A stretch of 64,000 nucleotides of DNA, taken from Amoebidium appalachense (lineage: Eukaryota > Ichthyosporea). A program made the position numbers and the translations under genes. Positions 18,130 to 28,509 of this stretch are shown piece by piece. The DNA lies in assembly GCA_963693365.1 (NCBI GenBank), contig CAVNZM010000006.1, positions 7,316,001 through 7,380,000 of the forward strand. Reading direction: 5' to 3'. Numbering within the stretch: position 1 is the stretch's first letter; every line of letters starts with the position of its first letter. The notes beneath the pieces were generated by a model. It saw only the letters and a program-made list of their open reading frames with translations. It was not told where the DNA came from and ran no database searches.

Positions 18130-19570
18130 TTTCTTTCCCCCCCCCCCCCCCCCCCCCCATTTTACCGCAAAACCATTCCCCTCTTCCCTCCCAACCCCCT
18201 CCCCCTCCCCCCCCCCCTTTCCCCCCCCCAAACTCCCCCTACCCCCCCCCCCCCCCCCCCCCAACTCCCCCCCCCTCCCTTCCCCCTCCCCTTCCCCCCC
18301 CCAGGGCACCAATTCTACGCATTTTCCTCTCAGCCCTCCATGATTACAGTCATGTTTTGTTGATAATGTCCTAACTGGGTTTGTTCCCCAGCCCCGCCAC
18401 CAACCACAAGTCATCCCTCTCTTCCACCGACACCGCAAACTCCAACTCGAATGGAGATCTTGCGAGTCTCAAAGACGCAGGTACGCACCTCTTTCTTTAC
18501 ACAGAACCCCCCTCCCCCCCCCCCCCCCCCCCCCCCTCCCCCCTCCCCACTAAAAAACAAAAACAACGTGTTCTTCTATTTAATAAAGACATTCTTCTAC
18601 CTTATAATGTGCTTCCTATGCCTCCTTCGAAATAATAGACAGCTGCAATCACACCTGAGTATGCTGGGGAAATTTCAAGTGTGTGTGGGTGTGTGTGTGT
18701 AGTGTGTGTGTGTGTGTGTGCGTGTGTACTTGCGTGCGTGCGTGTGTGTGTGTGTGTACGTGCGTGCGCATGCTGCGTGTGCGTGTGCGCGTGCGCATGC
18801 GTGTGCACGTGCGCATGCGTGTGCACGTGCGTGTGTGTGTGCGTGCGTGTGCGTGTGCGTGCCCATGTGCGTAAATGATTACCCGCACACGGTGCCAGCA
18901 GGCCTTTTGCAAGTCTTTCCCGTCCTCCCCCTCCCCCCCCCCCCCCCCCCCTCCCCCTTCCTCCCCCCCCCCTCCCCCTCGCGAGCCAATCGTAGTTATC
19001 ACCCACCACACTAGGGTATCTGGGGATTTGCAGTAAATAAATTCGTGCAATGTAGAAATTCCAGGGATTATCAATGCACATGCCCCCTTGTATCTGACTG
19101 AGATTTTTTGTTTTCTTTCAGTGACTGTGACTATCACCAGTGGTTCCAAAAATCCCATCAAGATTTTCATCAAATGCACCCCGCCTACACCACCCATAAT
19201 CCCCTCCGGCCCAGATACGGAAAAAATTAAAGGTGACGAGAGCACGTGTGATATGAAAGCTACAAACGAGGAAGATGAAAAGAGGTGTGTTGAATTTAAG
19301 GAGGAGCAGGAGAGAGTGAAAGAGGAGGTGAAAGAGCTGAGAGCCACTGTGAATGCTGCAAACGAGGTGATCGCAAAAGAAATTGAGAAAATAAAGGAGG
19401 AAAACCGGAAACTAAAGAGGGAGCTGGAGAGCATGAACTTTGTTGTGGCCAAAAAGGAGGAAAAAACGGAACTGTGGATGTCAGAAACGAGGGAGTGGCA
19501 GAAGAAATTACAGAGTGAGGTTGGGGAGTTCAGCCGCCTGTTTCGGATCGTGAAAAATCTATTCACGTGA
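16571..19570 (+). CDS. three-exon coiled-coil protein without the C-terminal anchor (member 3)
   Basis: Exons are 16571-16851, 18392-18480 (89 nt) and 19122-19570. Borders are GT-AG with phases 2 and 1, as in member 1. The product is 272 residues from the ATG at 16571, or 251 from the ATG at 16634, whose Met is conserved in member 0. Exon 1 is a basic Ser/Thr/Pro-rich leader ending in RGYCSGKNTKTDTG. Exon 2 is a Ser/Thr/Asn-rich linker with LSSTDT. Exon 3 begins with VTVTIT and continues as a Glu/Lys-rich coiled coil. It stops after FSRLFRIVKNLFT, so it lacks the membrane segment of member 1. Function unrecognised; mitochondrial targeting is inference. Confidence 0.65.
16852..18391 (+). other. 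intron 1 of member 3
   Basis: GT donor (gtgggt) at 16852 and AG acceptor at 18390-18391. It is filled with T-, G-, C- and A-runs (for example 17098-17123, 17580-17601 and 17978-18016). No coding signal seen. Confidence 0.6.
18681..18870. repeat. GT/GC alternating tract in intron 2 of member 3
   Basis: A mixed GTGC/GT repeat with CGTGCGCATG blocks, almost entirely alternating purine-pyrimidine, so a candidate Z-DNA segment. Confidence 0.85.
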
Positions 19571-19729
19571 TGTTATATCTTAGACTGTTCATTGGGAGCG
19601 ATGAAGAGATGAATTATGGTTGCATATCTGACTCTGTTACGGTATATGGGCTAGTGGTTTTTCTCTGCACCTTAAACACAGGCACATCTTAGGGATATAT
19701 GACAAATGTGCTCAATCGAATGATCATCT

Positions 19730-19774
<45 letters not shown>

Positions 19775-20268
19775 AAAAAAAGAAAAGAAAGAAAGAAAGA
19801 AAGAAGGAAAGAAAGAAAGAAAGAGAACCTAGTGTGCATGTGGATCGGTTTGTTATTTACGGACAGCCCTATCATTCAGAGCGGCTAATGCAACAACTGT
19901 TTTTTTCCCGCTTTTTATCATCTCAATTTTTATTTTATTTTTATTTTTTGCATCAATGATATGTCGATCTTATACCATTTTACTTATATATGCCACTGTG
20001 TTATTCGTTTATGGTCTCTTTTTGGTGTGTGTTCCGGCCACACCTGAGCCTGATATATCAACCGTACAAGTTCAACCCAATCCCTTGTTTAGGTTCCTAT
20101 TATAACCTCGAGACTCGATGGTAAACTTGTGAAATGACTTGCCGTTGGTTTGGCAGGCGCTCAAATGCAAGCAAAAATTTATCCCCAAAGGGAAAGGGGA
20201 AACAGGTTAAACGCCAATTGCTCACATCCCGTCCCTGCCCCCACCTCTCCCCCCCACCCCCCCTCTCT

Positions 20269-20303
<35 letters not shown>

Positions 20304-20774
20304 ACCCCACGCACACACACACACACAGACACCACCCACCCACCCACCCACACGCCCATGCCGGTTTTATCTTTTTCCCCCTTCGTCCCAGTTACTGTTT
20401 CCTCTGCTATCTGATGATATAAGGGACCCAAAAGACTTAGTTGTGTGCATGTTTGCTTGTCAACACAACAGATCAACCGATTCAAAATCTCTGCCCCTCC
20501 GAGATCACTTCATAGACGTGCCGTTTTCTCCGGTTAAGTGTATTAACACTCTGATGTTTGAAAAGTTCCCTTCCCACTTGATCTAATGATGCTGTGGGAG
20601 CCGTCAAATTTGAAGCTTTAAATATTAATATGCCACTACACACCGTCTGTAAGGAGCTCCGGATGTGTCGATATCTGCCACCCTATGCATGAGCCATGCA
20701 ATAAATACATACTATAGTACATTCACAAATGGATTTATGCACAACATTACACATGTCAGTTCAGACAACTTAAG
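19571..20774. other. intergenic, no gene seen
   Basis: It contains a C-run and A-run at 19731-19781 followed by GAAA repeats, AT-rich DNA, and a C-run at 20271-20303 with CACC repeats. No supported coding sequence. Confidence 0.6.
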
Positions 20775-21067
20775 GCAACCCGTGGGGCAACTCGTCGCTC
20801 TACCGCATCATGTGCCTGGCCCCCATCAACGGGTCATTGATCAAGGAGCGCCTCGGCAAGTTCAAGACCCTCAACGTGGGCCCCCCCCCCCCCCCCCCTT
20901 GAGAAACTCATTCTCTTCGGAGGTGTAGGAGCACCCCTAGTGATGGGATCTGGCTAACTGTTCCTTGCTTTGCATATTCCTTGCCGAGATATTTGTTTCT
21001 GTTTCTGTTTCTTTTTTTTCCCCGTTAATTATTATTTTTTTTCTTACCTTTTTTTTTGTGCAAGTGG

Positions 21068-21102
<35 letters not shown>

Positions 21103-22445
21103 CCCCAAAGAATGTACGCATCAATATGCACACATGATTTACCCACACCCAAACCTGACCCCCTGAAGGTGGGCAGCCCAGCAACTTCTTTACCACATAT
21201 TGTTATACAGTGTACCTTCAACCTTATGTTGGTGTAAATTCTCATCAACCATCCCCCCTCTCCGAGTCTCCCCCCCCTCCCCCCCCCCCCTCCTTTCTCA
21301 ACGTCTCGCACACCTCCCCTATATTACACACACACCACTCCCCATTCACACACGCACACACACACACACACACATAGATTTGCACACACACACTCACACA
21401 CAGGAATTCCAGAAGGAGTTGCCCGACTTGTTCAGCTTCATGCTGCACACGTTCGAGTGTGGGTTGCGTGACCCTGTCGCGCACAAGTCCACATCAAGTG
21501 GTCCGCTGTGGTGTACCACGCCGACCAGCCAGACTACGAGGGCGGGGCCCACCCGGCGGAGATAGCAAGGGTAAGTTTTTTGTGCAACTATCCGAACGTG
21601 TTGTGATGATCTGATCAGCACTATGATGTACTCGAGTGTGTGTTTTTGTGTTCATTAGATGCTAATAATATGTCTTCATGGGTCATTGTTTCTAAACGAT
21701 GCTCTTCAGGTGGTCTACTAGATGTTCCCACATACTTGTAATATGGGATTTATATGGACATGTGAACAGTCTTGTGTATATCAGTCTTTGAGTTTCCGAG
21801 GTATGCGTGTTAGAGCTATGACCTTGACTACAGTATGTCAAATACATATAAAAATGTTCTCATAACTACACTTCATATTCCCCACTAACCCCCCCCCCCC
21901 CCCCCCCCTAGAACGTCAAAAACTGGGACAAGATCTCCAAGGCCCGTGCCGATGCGGTGAAAGATCTGGACCTGGCGGATGACGACAAGGCCAACAAGAA
22001 CGCCAAGAAGCCGGACGCTGCAAAGGAGAGGGGCCCCAAGTCTGTCAAGCGGACTAGGGAAGACGTCGACGACAGCAGCGAGGCCCAGGGCGGTGGCCTA
22101 AGCAAGAAGGACAAGAGTACGGTTGGGTCGCCGGTGGCCCCGGCCCCGGCTCCTAACCAGCAAGGTGATGAAGAGAAAAAAGAGAAAAAAGAGGGTGGTG
22201 AGGAGGAAAATGGGGGGGTTGAGGAGGGGGATGGCGTGAAGGGCGATGAGAAGGTGGAGGAGGAATTGGATGAAGAAAATGGGGAAGGGGGGCAAAAGCG
22301 TGAGGGATCTGAGAGTGAGGAGGAGAGCGAGGATGAGGAAGGAGGGAGGAGTCGAAGGCGGGAGAGGAAGGATAGTGAGAATGAGGGTGGGGAGGAGGAA
22401 GGAGAAGAGGGTGGGGAGGAGGAAGTGGAAGAGTATGAGGACTAG
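20775..22445 (+). CDS. three 3' exons of an unrecognised gene with a long acidic, probably nuclear, tail
   Basis: Exons are 20775-20875 (enters in phase 1, weak acceptor, gtgggc donor), 21404-21570 (acceptor acacag, donor gtaagt) and 21912-22445 (acceptor cccctag, ends TAG). The joins are in phase 0. Exon 2 is 167 nt and changes frame near 21490: before it reads ...GLRDPVAHK, after it VHIKWSAVVYHADQ. One extra base would make 168 nt and a continuous frame, so a one-base loss or a base-calling error is likely. Exon 3 begins NVKNWDKISKARADAVKDLD, then becomes Lys/Glu/Asp-rich with a final ~90 residues of mostly Glu, Asp and Gly. Such tails are common in chromatin or nucleolar proteins, but no domain was recognised. 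Earlier exons were not found. Confidence 0.5.
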
Positions 22446-22495
22446 TGGGATGATAGAAGGCCCTCCCTTCCCCCCCCCCCCCCCCCCCCCCCCCC

Positions 22496-22544
<49 letters not shown>

Positions 22545-22622
22545 ACCACCACCACCACCACCACCACCCTCTTTTTTTTTTCTTTTTTTGATATTTTTTG
22601 GTGTCTAGTGTAGTCTCGAGCA
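22446..22622. repeat. poly-C and CCA repeats
   Basis: C-runs at 22470-22544 interrupted by single bases, then CCA repeats and a T-run. No gene. Confidence 0.9.
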
Positions 22623-22802
22623 GTCTCGACTCCCCGTCTCGACTCCCCAATGGGGAGTCGAGACTTAGAAATTTGTTGTATTGCAGTCTCGCTCCTGTGC
22701 AACGAGACTTTTGTAACAAACTGTCTGGCGTGGTCTCTGCTCCAGTGGAGCGAGACAAAAAAATACACACTGGTATCCGTCTCTGCTCCTGTGGAGCGAG
22801 AC
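22623..22802. other. array of GTCTC...GAGAC inverted repeats
   Basis: A 13-bp unit GTCTCGACTCCCC is directly doubled at 22623-22635 and 22636-22648. The second copy faces its perfect reverse complement at 22652-22664, giving a 13-bp stem with a 3-nt loop. Three further related inverted repeats follow at 22686-22708, 22733-22756 and 22779-22802. The last two have GCTCC/GGAGC stems closed by GTCTC/GAGAC. The spacing between hairpins is 21-24 bp. Function unknown; they may be termini or internal structures of the recombinase-bearing unit that follows. Confidence 0.7.
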
Positions 22803-23672
22803 ACAAAGAAACATTTTTATATGCTCTTCATACTGTCTGATGTCATATTGTATGTGTCCTTACATTGGTTTTATGACGTATGATATATGATACCATTATC
22901 GTATACCTGGAACGCGCCGTTATGCATGTAAGGATGGGTTTATGACGTACCAAAAGCACATTGTGCATGTGCATAGAACACTCTTACAACATATGCAAGT
23001 GTACGTTACGACGTCAAATGTATTATATGTTTCATCTACATTATCTATCGTAACGTCCTCCTATGCATCTGTTTACAACATCGAAACGTGATCTGTAGTA
23101 GGGTGCAAATCACATCTAATGATAGGTCATGGGTTAGCACAAACCCACCCATGGTATATCCCCTGGTTGTGGGCGTCTTACCGATTGGTTTTCGCTATAT
23201 TGTTACTATTCACTCGATGGTTTTGCAGTGCTCCGTTGTAATTGCTTTACAACAAACTATAGATATACATGGGATAGTCAACAGTATGCAATCAAGATGG
23301 GATTGTTACCATACACTCGACGTGTTTGCAGAGCTCCATTGTATGGCTTTACATCAAACCCTCGACATGCATAAGATAATCAACAGTATGAAATCAAGAT
23401 GGCATTCTGATCCTCTAGCAAACGGTAGTACAACTGTCTAAATGCCCCCTAGTCGCCGTCATATACCCACCGAATGGACGTCGTATGGCGGATCCATTGC
23501 TTGTCGACTGTATGTATACATTGCACATCCATTGCACATCAACACGTGGGATCCTATGCACATCCATTAGTGCATCGGGTATCGGCTCGAGCATATTCCG
23601 ACATATCCATTGGACGTCGACGAGCAATGATATGTATTTGGGGTTAGTTTTAGAGGGGATGAGGGGTTTTGG
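22803..23672. other. leader region of the tyrosine recombinase, no gene seen
   Basis: The region holds a degenerate direct duplication of about 101 bp (23201-23301 and 23304-23404) and several short phrases built on cattgcacatcca at 23519-23570. It may be part of the recombinase-bearing mobile unit, but no boundaries were identified. Confidence 0.4.
23201..23404. repeat. degenerate ~103-bp tandem duplication
   Basis: Two copies (23201-23301 and 23304-23404) share gttac.at.cactcga, tttgcag.gctcc, gctttaca.caaac and aatcaagatgg in the same order. Confidence 0.6.
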
Positions 23673-24663
23673 ATGTCGTCGGTTAGTTTTCGACAGCTTC
23701 TGGATGCCCAAACAAGTTTGCTGATGCAGCAACTGGTGGAGCAGCTCCTCAGTGCAAACACGTGGCGCGCATATCAAGCCGACGTAACCCAGTACCTCAC
23801 CTTTTGCGCCACCCACGAGTTTGCAGCCTGGCCCCTTACCGAACACGTAGCTTTGGCTCATGCGGCTCACCAGGTCCTGCTAGCGCCCGTACCACCCCAG
23901 CACGTTAGACTGCAAGTTTGCCGCCCTGCGCCAGGTACACCTGCTGTGGCACATTCCCTATTTGGACCCGGCCATCCTTGCAACCATCAAGAAGTCCTAC
24001 GGCAGGGCCCACCAGACCACCACCGCTACCCCGCCCGACCCAAAATGGTTTGACGCACCCTGGGTCACCGGCCTGCTCATCGCACAGCTGGGCCGGCAGG
24101 ACCCCGACGGTGACCGCTGGCTAGCGGGGTTGCTGTTGAGCTACCTGTTTGGCCTACGGTGGAGCACCGCTGCTGCAGTACAGGTGGGGGACCTGACCTG
24201 GGGGGACCCCACCCACACTGGAGCCCGACGCCTCCACCTGACCTTTCGAACTATCAAGCAGGCAGCTGGCAAGCAGATTCGGCCCCCTGTGCGCCACCGC
24301 ATGGTTCCCCCCATGTGCGCACAGCTGTTACTGCGCGCCTGCGCGCACGTCCGGCAGCCCACCAGCCCCCTCCTGCCGTGCCCCAACGCTACCAAGGCCG
24401 TCAGCTGGCTGCGCAGCGCGGTGCAGGCCCTCGGCGTGCTCCCCGCCCTGGCTACCGGCATCACCTGGCACTGCCTCCGTCACGGCATGGTCGGCGCTGC
24501 TCGTGCAATCGGCATCCCCTTTGCAGTCATCAAGCACCTGGGGGTGTGGGACCTCACCGGCCAAACCCCTGAGGACAACTACGGGTTGGGCCACTGCCCT
24601 ACCCCCGATGACCACGAGTACTTCAGCGAACTGCGCGAGTTGGACCCTGTGCGACTGTCGTAA
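23673..24663 (+). pseudogene. tyrosine recombinase/integrase, frameshifted (possibly Crypton-type)
   Basis: The N-terminal part, from ATG 23673, has a helical SAM-like core-binding region (NTWRAYQADVTQYLTF). The C-terminal catalytic part, ending with TAA at 24661-24663, shows the family motifs: Arg in LFGLRWSTAAAVQVGDL, the HCLRHG box, Trp in HLGVWDLTG, and a Tyr (EDNYGLG) in place for the nucleophile. The two parts are in different frames. The switch lies at about 23880-23900, where the downstream frame meets a TAG. About 290 codons in all, small for the family but with all catalytic motifs present. It could be the enzyme of a Crypton DNA transposon or a DIRS-like remnant; no reverse transcriptase in the same unit supports the former. 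Whether the frameshift is real cannot be judged here. Confidence 0.7.
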
Positions 24664-24687
24664 ACTGTGCTCGAAAATGTACTGTAT

Positions 24688-24704
24688 ATTATGTAAAGTG
24701 TGGT
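24688..24704. repeat. 17-bp target-site duplication, left copy
   Basis: attatgtaaagtgtggt, identical to 46081-46097, flanks the non-LTR retrotransposon. Confidence 0.9.
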
Positions 24705-25331
24705 CAGTCGCACCATGTCCGGCTCCCGATCACATCAAAACCACATGTAATCGGTGATTAGGCTGCATGATTCTGCAAATTCCGCATTAAGTCAACCAAT
24801 AGGCACATTAGACCGCACCAGAACCCATAGAGATGACCAATCAGAGTAGACATTCCGCGCATTTTTGTCAGGTTAAAATTTAAGTAGCACAGGTCGCCAC
24901 GAAAACTGGTCGGAAACACGTGAAAACGTGTTTTCTAGCTCCTCTAGTCCAACGGAGAACTCCTAGCACACCTAACAGCCGGGCCCAGAAAAACTCAAGC
25001 GGATAGAGGTACACGTTAGCTACAGGGGACACTAAAAGCCGTCCCCGTAGGCCGGCGGGCACGGGAGTTACGCGCCGGAAAGGAGCCCCCCCTTTTTTTC
25101 CCTGCACTTGACACAAAACCAACGTTTCCTCTTTCAGTGGTAGTGACCTTTGTCTGGGGGGAAAAACATTAACGGCACAGAATTCACACACACAGTAGCA
25201 GAGTAGAACGCGCACAGAGTAGCCGTATCCACAGATACCAGCATCCTGCACTCACCCTTTTCGCACACACAAAGTCAACAACCATCTAGCAAATAAACGC
25301 TACCCAAAACATAGCTGCACCCACCCCTACC
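24705..25331 (+). promoter_or_regulatory. 5' UTR of the non-LTR retrotransposon
   Basis: 627 bp from the target duplication to the ORF1 start, with no open frame in the sense direction. An internal promoter is expected here by analogy with other full-length LINEs; no motif was identified. Confidence 0.5.
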
Positions 25332-27647
25332 ATGGAAAACCACATGGAGCTAGACGGGGACACGTCCCTCACTGCAATATCCACCTTAAACCCACCCACA
25401 CCCAATCACACGGATAGGGCAACCGAGTCGGTAGAAACCACACAACCGATGGGGGAAAGCATGGGGGTGGGAGCGAACCCTCATCATCCCCCGGGCTCTG
25501 GAGGAAACGAGCGCTTGTCGGGCAAAAGAGGAAAGGAGGAAACAGAGGAGATGGAGAGGTCTACCTCACGCAGGACGGACTATGCCATACCAGGTAAAAC
25601 TAACGCCCCCACCCTTTCCATACTGTGTCCCCTGCCAGCAGACGACGGACACTCTGAAGCGGGCTGGTTGGCTCGGGTGTATGACTTCGTCAGCACCCAG
25701 AACCTAGCAAACAGGTACCTGGTGCACAACCGAAACCAACGGGGCATAGAGATCATGGTAGGCACAGAAGCAGAGTGGGAGGCACTAGTCACAGCACTGG
25801 TGGGGGAGGGCATTTTACCTGCCCCCCCACCCCACCCCTCCATCCGCCCGAACCCCACACGGTACATGGTCCTAATCCCGAATAGAACGGTAGAAACGTG
25901 CAATTTTCCGAGGATAGGACGAGCAAGTGACGTGGCAACCGTGCTATATGCCATAGACCTTCACCCAGTGACCGTAACCTGGCTCCCCCCAAACCCCAAT
26001 TTCCGTATCGCCAGGGAGCACTGGGCGTATGAGGGTAATTATGAGGTGGTTTTTCCGGACGACGAACACCATAGGAAACGCATAATAAATCTCCGAGAAC
26101 ACTTTAGGGTCAACCGGACCTCTCTAGTGGAGGAAACATACATGACGGCGGCCCCTGCAATGCACAGGCACCGGGCCTGGGCTATCACCACACCCGGCTT
26201 AAACGAGGACACACGCCCCCCCCATCTCGAGGGGTACGATCATCGCCTCTATGAGAACACCAACCCCACCCCCCGTGTGGTGGACACCCCTCCCGAGTGG
26301 CCCCAGGCCCGACCCTTTCCGACACAGGAGGGGCGGGGGGAGGAGTCAGAGGCAGTTCTGTTGCTAATCCCCATCCCACAGTCTCACATGTGTGGGTTGT
26401 GTTGGGAGCAATCCCACAAACTAACAGACACAGATTGCCCGTTTGTTCAGTGCCTAACCTGTCGGGAGGTGGGGCACGAACCGGATGAGTGCCCCAAAAA
26501 CCGCACCAGCTGTCCGTACTGTAACCGGCCGTTACACGTACACGGAAACCCCAGTAACCCCATCGCCACATGCCTGCAACGCCGCCGAAACTGCGGTAAC
26601 TGTGGGGAACTGGGCCACCCCGCATATAAATGCCAACGGAAACCCCTTTTCGCACCGGGTATTATCGTGTTGGTGGGCTTGAGTAGTCTAGACCCACCTG
26701 ACGACTCTTTCTTCGCCACCGTGATTGAGTGGCGGGACTATGTACACGTCCAGGCACTCCGCCAGGCACTCACGTACTCCGGCCTTGGCCCCCCCGGGGA
26801 GGGGGCCACCCGGGAGGGTAGAGCCGGCAGAGCCCCAGAGGTGAATAAGTGTAGGGTCACAGGGCACCACTTCATCACCATGCCCATCCCCGTAAGCCAC
26901 ACGGACTACCCATACCTCCGGGACCACCCGGAGGGAATACTTCTGTCGTTTAATACCGGGGCACCAAGCCCCCGCGAATACACAGTACGTGCCCGCCTCA
27001 CCACCGTGGACAGGGCGACCGTGCTCCTCGACCACCCGCGGCTAGGGCAGAGCACACATCCCACAGACAACACACCACCACTCGAGGCCCCAGACGAAGA
27101 CGACCAATCATTGGCCTCCGCGCCGTCGCACCAGCCCTACCAGGCCCCGTCCCCACCTCCGCCGGTGTCGCCCACAGGGGACCCCGTGGCGGACCTGACG
27201 GCTCGAGTAAACCGGCTCGAACTACAGTTGGCCAGCCAGGGGGCCACCATACACAACGTGCACCGTGAGGTGCAGGATACGACTGCCCAGCTGAGGGGTA
27301 TGGAGCAGTCGATGGTTAGCATGCTCGAACGGCTAGGGGACCGCCTTGCCCTCACACTGGAAGCCCGTTTGGGCGGGGCTAGGGGGGGGGGGAGGGGGGA
27401 GGGGGGGAGAGCACTCTACCCCAGAGACCCGAGACCCCCAAGCCACCGAGCCATTGAGGCCCACAGAGGCACAACACCCCAACAGCGGCGCCCCCCCCAA
27501 CCAAGGCGGGGGCCCCCAGGGGCCCCCTCACAACGCCAACCCACACAGCCCACACGCCCATCCACACCACACAGGTCCTCGGTTAACTCGACACGGGGAA
27601 CTGACCAAGGTGCCCGTCCCCCATCGCATGGGGACGGGCAGGCATAA
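25332..27647 (+). CDS. LINE ORF1 protein with CCHC zinc knuckles
   Basis: 771 residues from an ATG in a strong context (accATGg). The N-terminal part (to about residue 330) is not recognised. At about residues 355-436 there is a Cys/His-rich block that includes CLTCREVGHEPDEC and CGNCGELGHPAYKC, both C-x2-C-x4-H-x4-C zinc knuckles, with a further Cys pair (CPYC) between them. These bind nucleic acid in LINE ORF1 and Gag proteins. A leucine-rich coiled-coil stretch at about 620-680 could mediate oligomerisation. The C-terminus is Arg/Pro/Gln-rich. The stop TAA overlaps the ORF2 start as TAATG. A second frame is open from 27346 to 27792 beside a G-rich tract at 27386-27410, but the TAATG overlap favours the main frame. 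Confidence 0.87.
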   Translation: MENHMELDGDTSLTAISTLNPPTPNHTDRATESVETTQPMGESMGVGANPHHPPGSGGNERLSGKRGKEETEEMERSTSRRTDYAIPGKTNAPTLSILCPLPADDGHSEAGWLARVYDFVSTQNLANRYLVHNRNQRGIEIMVGTEAEWEALVTALVGEGILPAPPPHPSIRPNPTRYMVLIPNRTVETCNFPRIGRASDVATVLYAIDLHPVTVTWLPPNPNFRIAREHWAYEGNYEVVFPDDEHHRKRIINLREHFRVNRTSLVEETYMTAAPAMHRHRAWAITTPGLNEDTRPPHLEGYDHRLYENTNPTPRVVDTPPEWPQARPFPTQEGRGEESEAVLLLIPIPQSHMCGLCWEQSHKLTDTDCPFVQCLTCREVGHEPDECPKNRTSCPYCNRPLHVHGNPSNPIATCLQRRRNCGNCGELGHPAYKCQRKPLFAPGIIVLVGLSSLDPPDDSFFATVIEWRDYVHVQALRQALTYSGLGPPGEGATREGRAGRAPEVNKCRVTGHHFITMPIPVSHTDYPYLRDHPEGILLSFNTGAPSPREYTVRARLTTVDRATVLLDHPRLGQSTHPTDNTPPLEAPDEDDQSLASAPSHQPYQAPSPPPPVSPTGDPVADLTARVNRLELQLASQGATIHNVHREVQDTTAQLRGMEQSMVSMLERLGDRLALTLEARLGGARGGGRGEGGRALYPRDPRPPSHRAIEAHRGTTPQQRRPPQPRRGPPGAPSQRQPTQPTRPSTPHRSSVNSTRGTDQGARPPSHGDGQA

Positions 27648-27801
27648 TGCCGACCCCATCCCCCCCGCCCGGACACCCGGCGCCGGCAAAGGGGGTAGCG
27701 CCCGACACCACACAAACACTCGGCACGGCGCAAAGTCCGGGTCCAGAGGCCACAGACATGATCCACCAGAACACAGCCCTGGAAGCACTTGAAGGGGAGC
27801 T
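27647..27801 (+). CDS. LINE ORF2, N-terminal segment left of the copia insertion
   Basis: The ATG at 27647-27649 shares one base with the ORF1 stop (TAATG). The frame is open to the copia target site GAGCT at 27797-27801 and continues in the same phase at 34198 on the other side of the copia element. An in-frame second ATG lies at 27758. The segment is Pro-rich, then EALEGEL. The stop-start overlap is the arrangement known for translation reinitiation of ORF2 in the SART1 LINE. Confidence 0.75.
27797..27801. repeat. copia 5-bp target-site duplication, left copy
   Basis: GAGCT, repeated at 34198-34202 directly after the right LTR. Confidence 0.9.
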
Positions 27802-28509
27802 TGTTATTTTGTGTGGGTAAACGGAGAAGCAGAGAGCACAGATGGGTGTTATGTAAAACACAACACAAAGACACACGGGAAAAACACAACCGGAGAGGAG
27901 GAACGATTTCTGGAACCATAGGAAGTGAATACGACTGCTTGTGATTTATTTCAAGATGAGGTCCCTTTTATACTTGGGAATGTGAAACGATAAACCAATC
28001 AAAAGAATGAAAACTATGAGTGTAAAATATATCGAATAAAATGTCTGTCGACATTTAGAATATAAAACTCAATCCTCTAATGAAAGAAACTTCTAATAAA
28101 AGCACGGAAACATTTAATAAAATGAAACCACTTATGTAACTATTAATTCATAACATATATTTATACATGTTCTTATCATAACACGTCTAAATATAATTAT
28201 TCCTAATAGTTGAAGAACATAGCACAATGCTACGTCGTGGGAAAGGAATGAGAAAGGAATGTAAGTTACTATATTTGGGAAAATACAAACGAGATATGAT
28301 TGGATGACATATATAGATTTTGACGCAAACGACAATACGTGTGCGCGAGCTAAGTATGTCGATACGTACACAGATCTAAGATGTCGTGTACACGGAAACG
28401 GAAAAGAAAGAAAGAAATGAAGAAAGGAAAAGGAAACAAACTACAACAACTAATAAATAAATACCAAACTCAACTTCTAAGTCTTGCTGAGAATTAAGTG
28501 AAGATGACA
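27802..28509 (-). repeat. 3' LTR of the copia element
   Basis: 708 bp, reads as the same sequence as 33490-34197; TG...CA ends. Confidence 0.95.

Larger units (their letters stand above)
13480..19570. repeat. right arm of a large inverted duplication
   Basis: This block holds a divergent pair, member 2 (-) and member 3 (+). It is the inverted counterpart of 1095-5390, with matching exons, matching intergenic sequence and matching intron borders. The arms differ in length mainly through simple repeats. Confidence 0.7.

Noticed and set aside
22623-22802. CRISPR array
   Set aside because: The repeats are imperfect hairpins with short, unequal spacers, in a eukaryotic context with no cas genes.
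24880-25251. Antisense frame in the LINE 5' UTR
   Set aside because: No domain, and it lies opposite a UTR that is non-coding in the sense direction; an antisense product is not supported.
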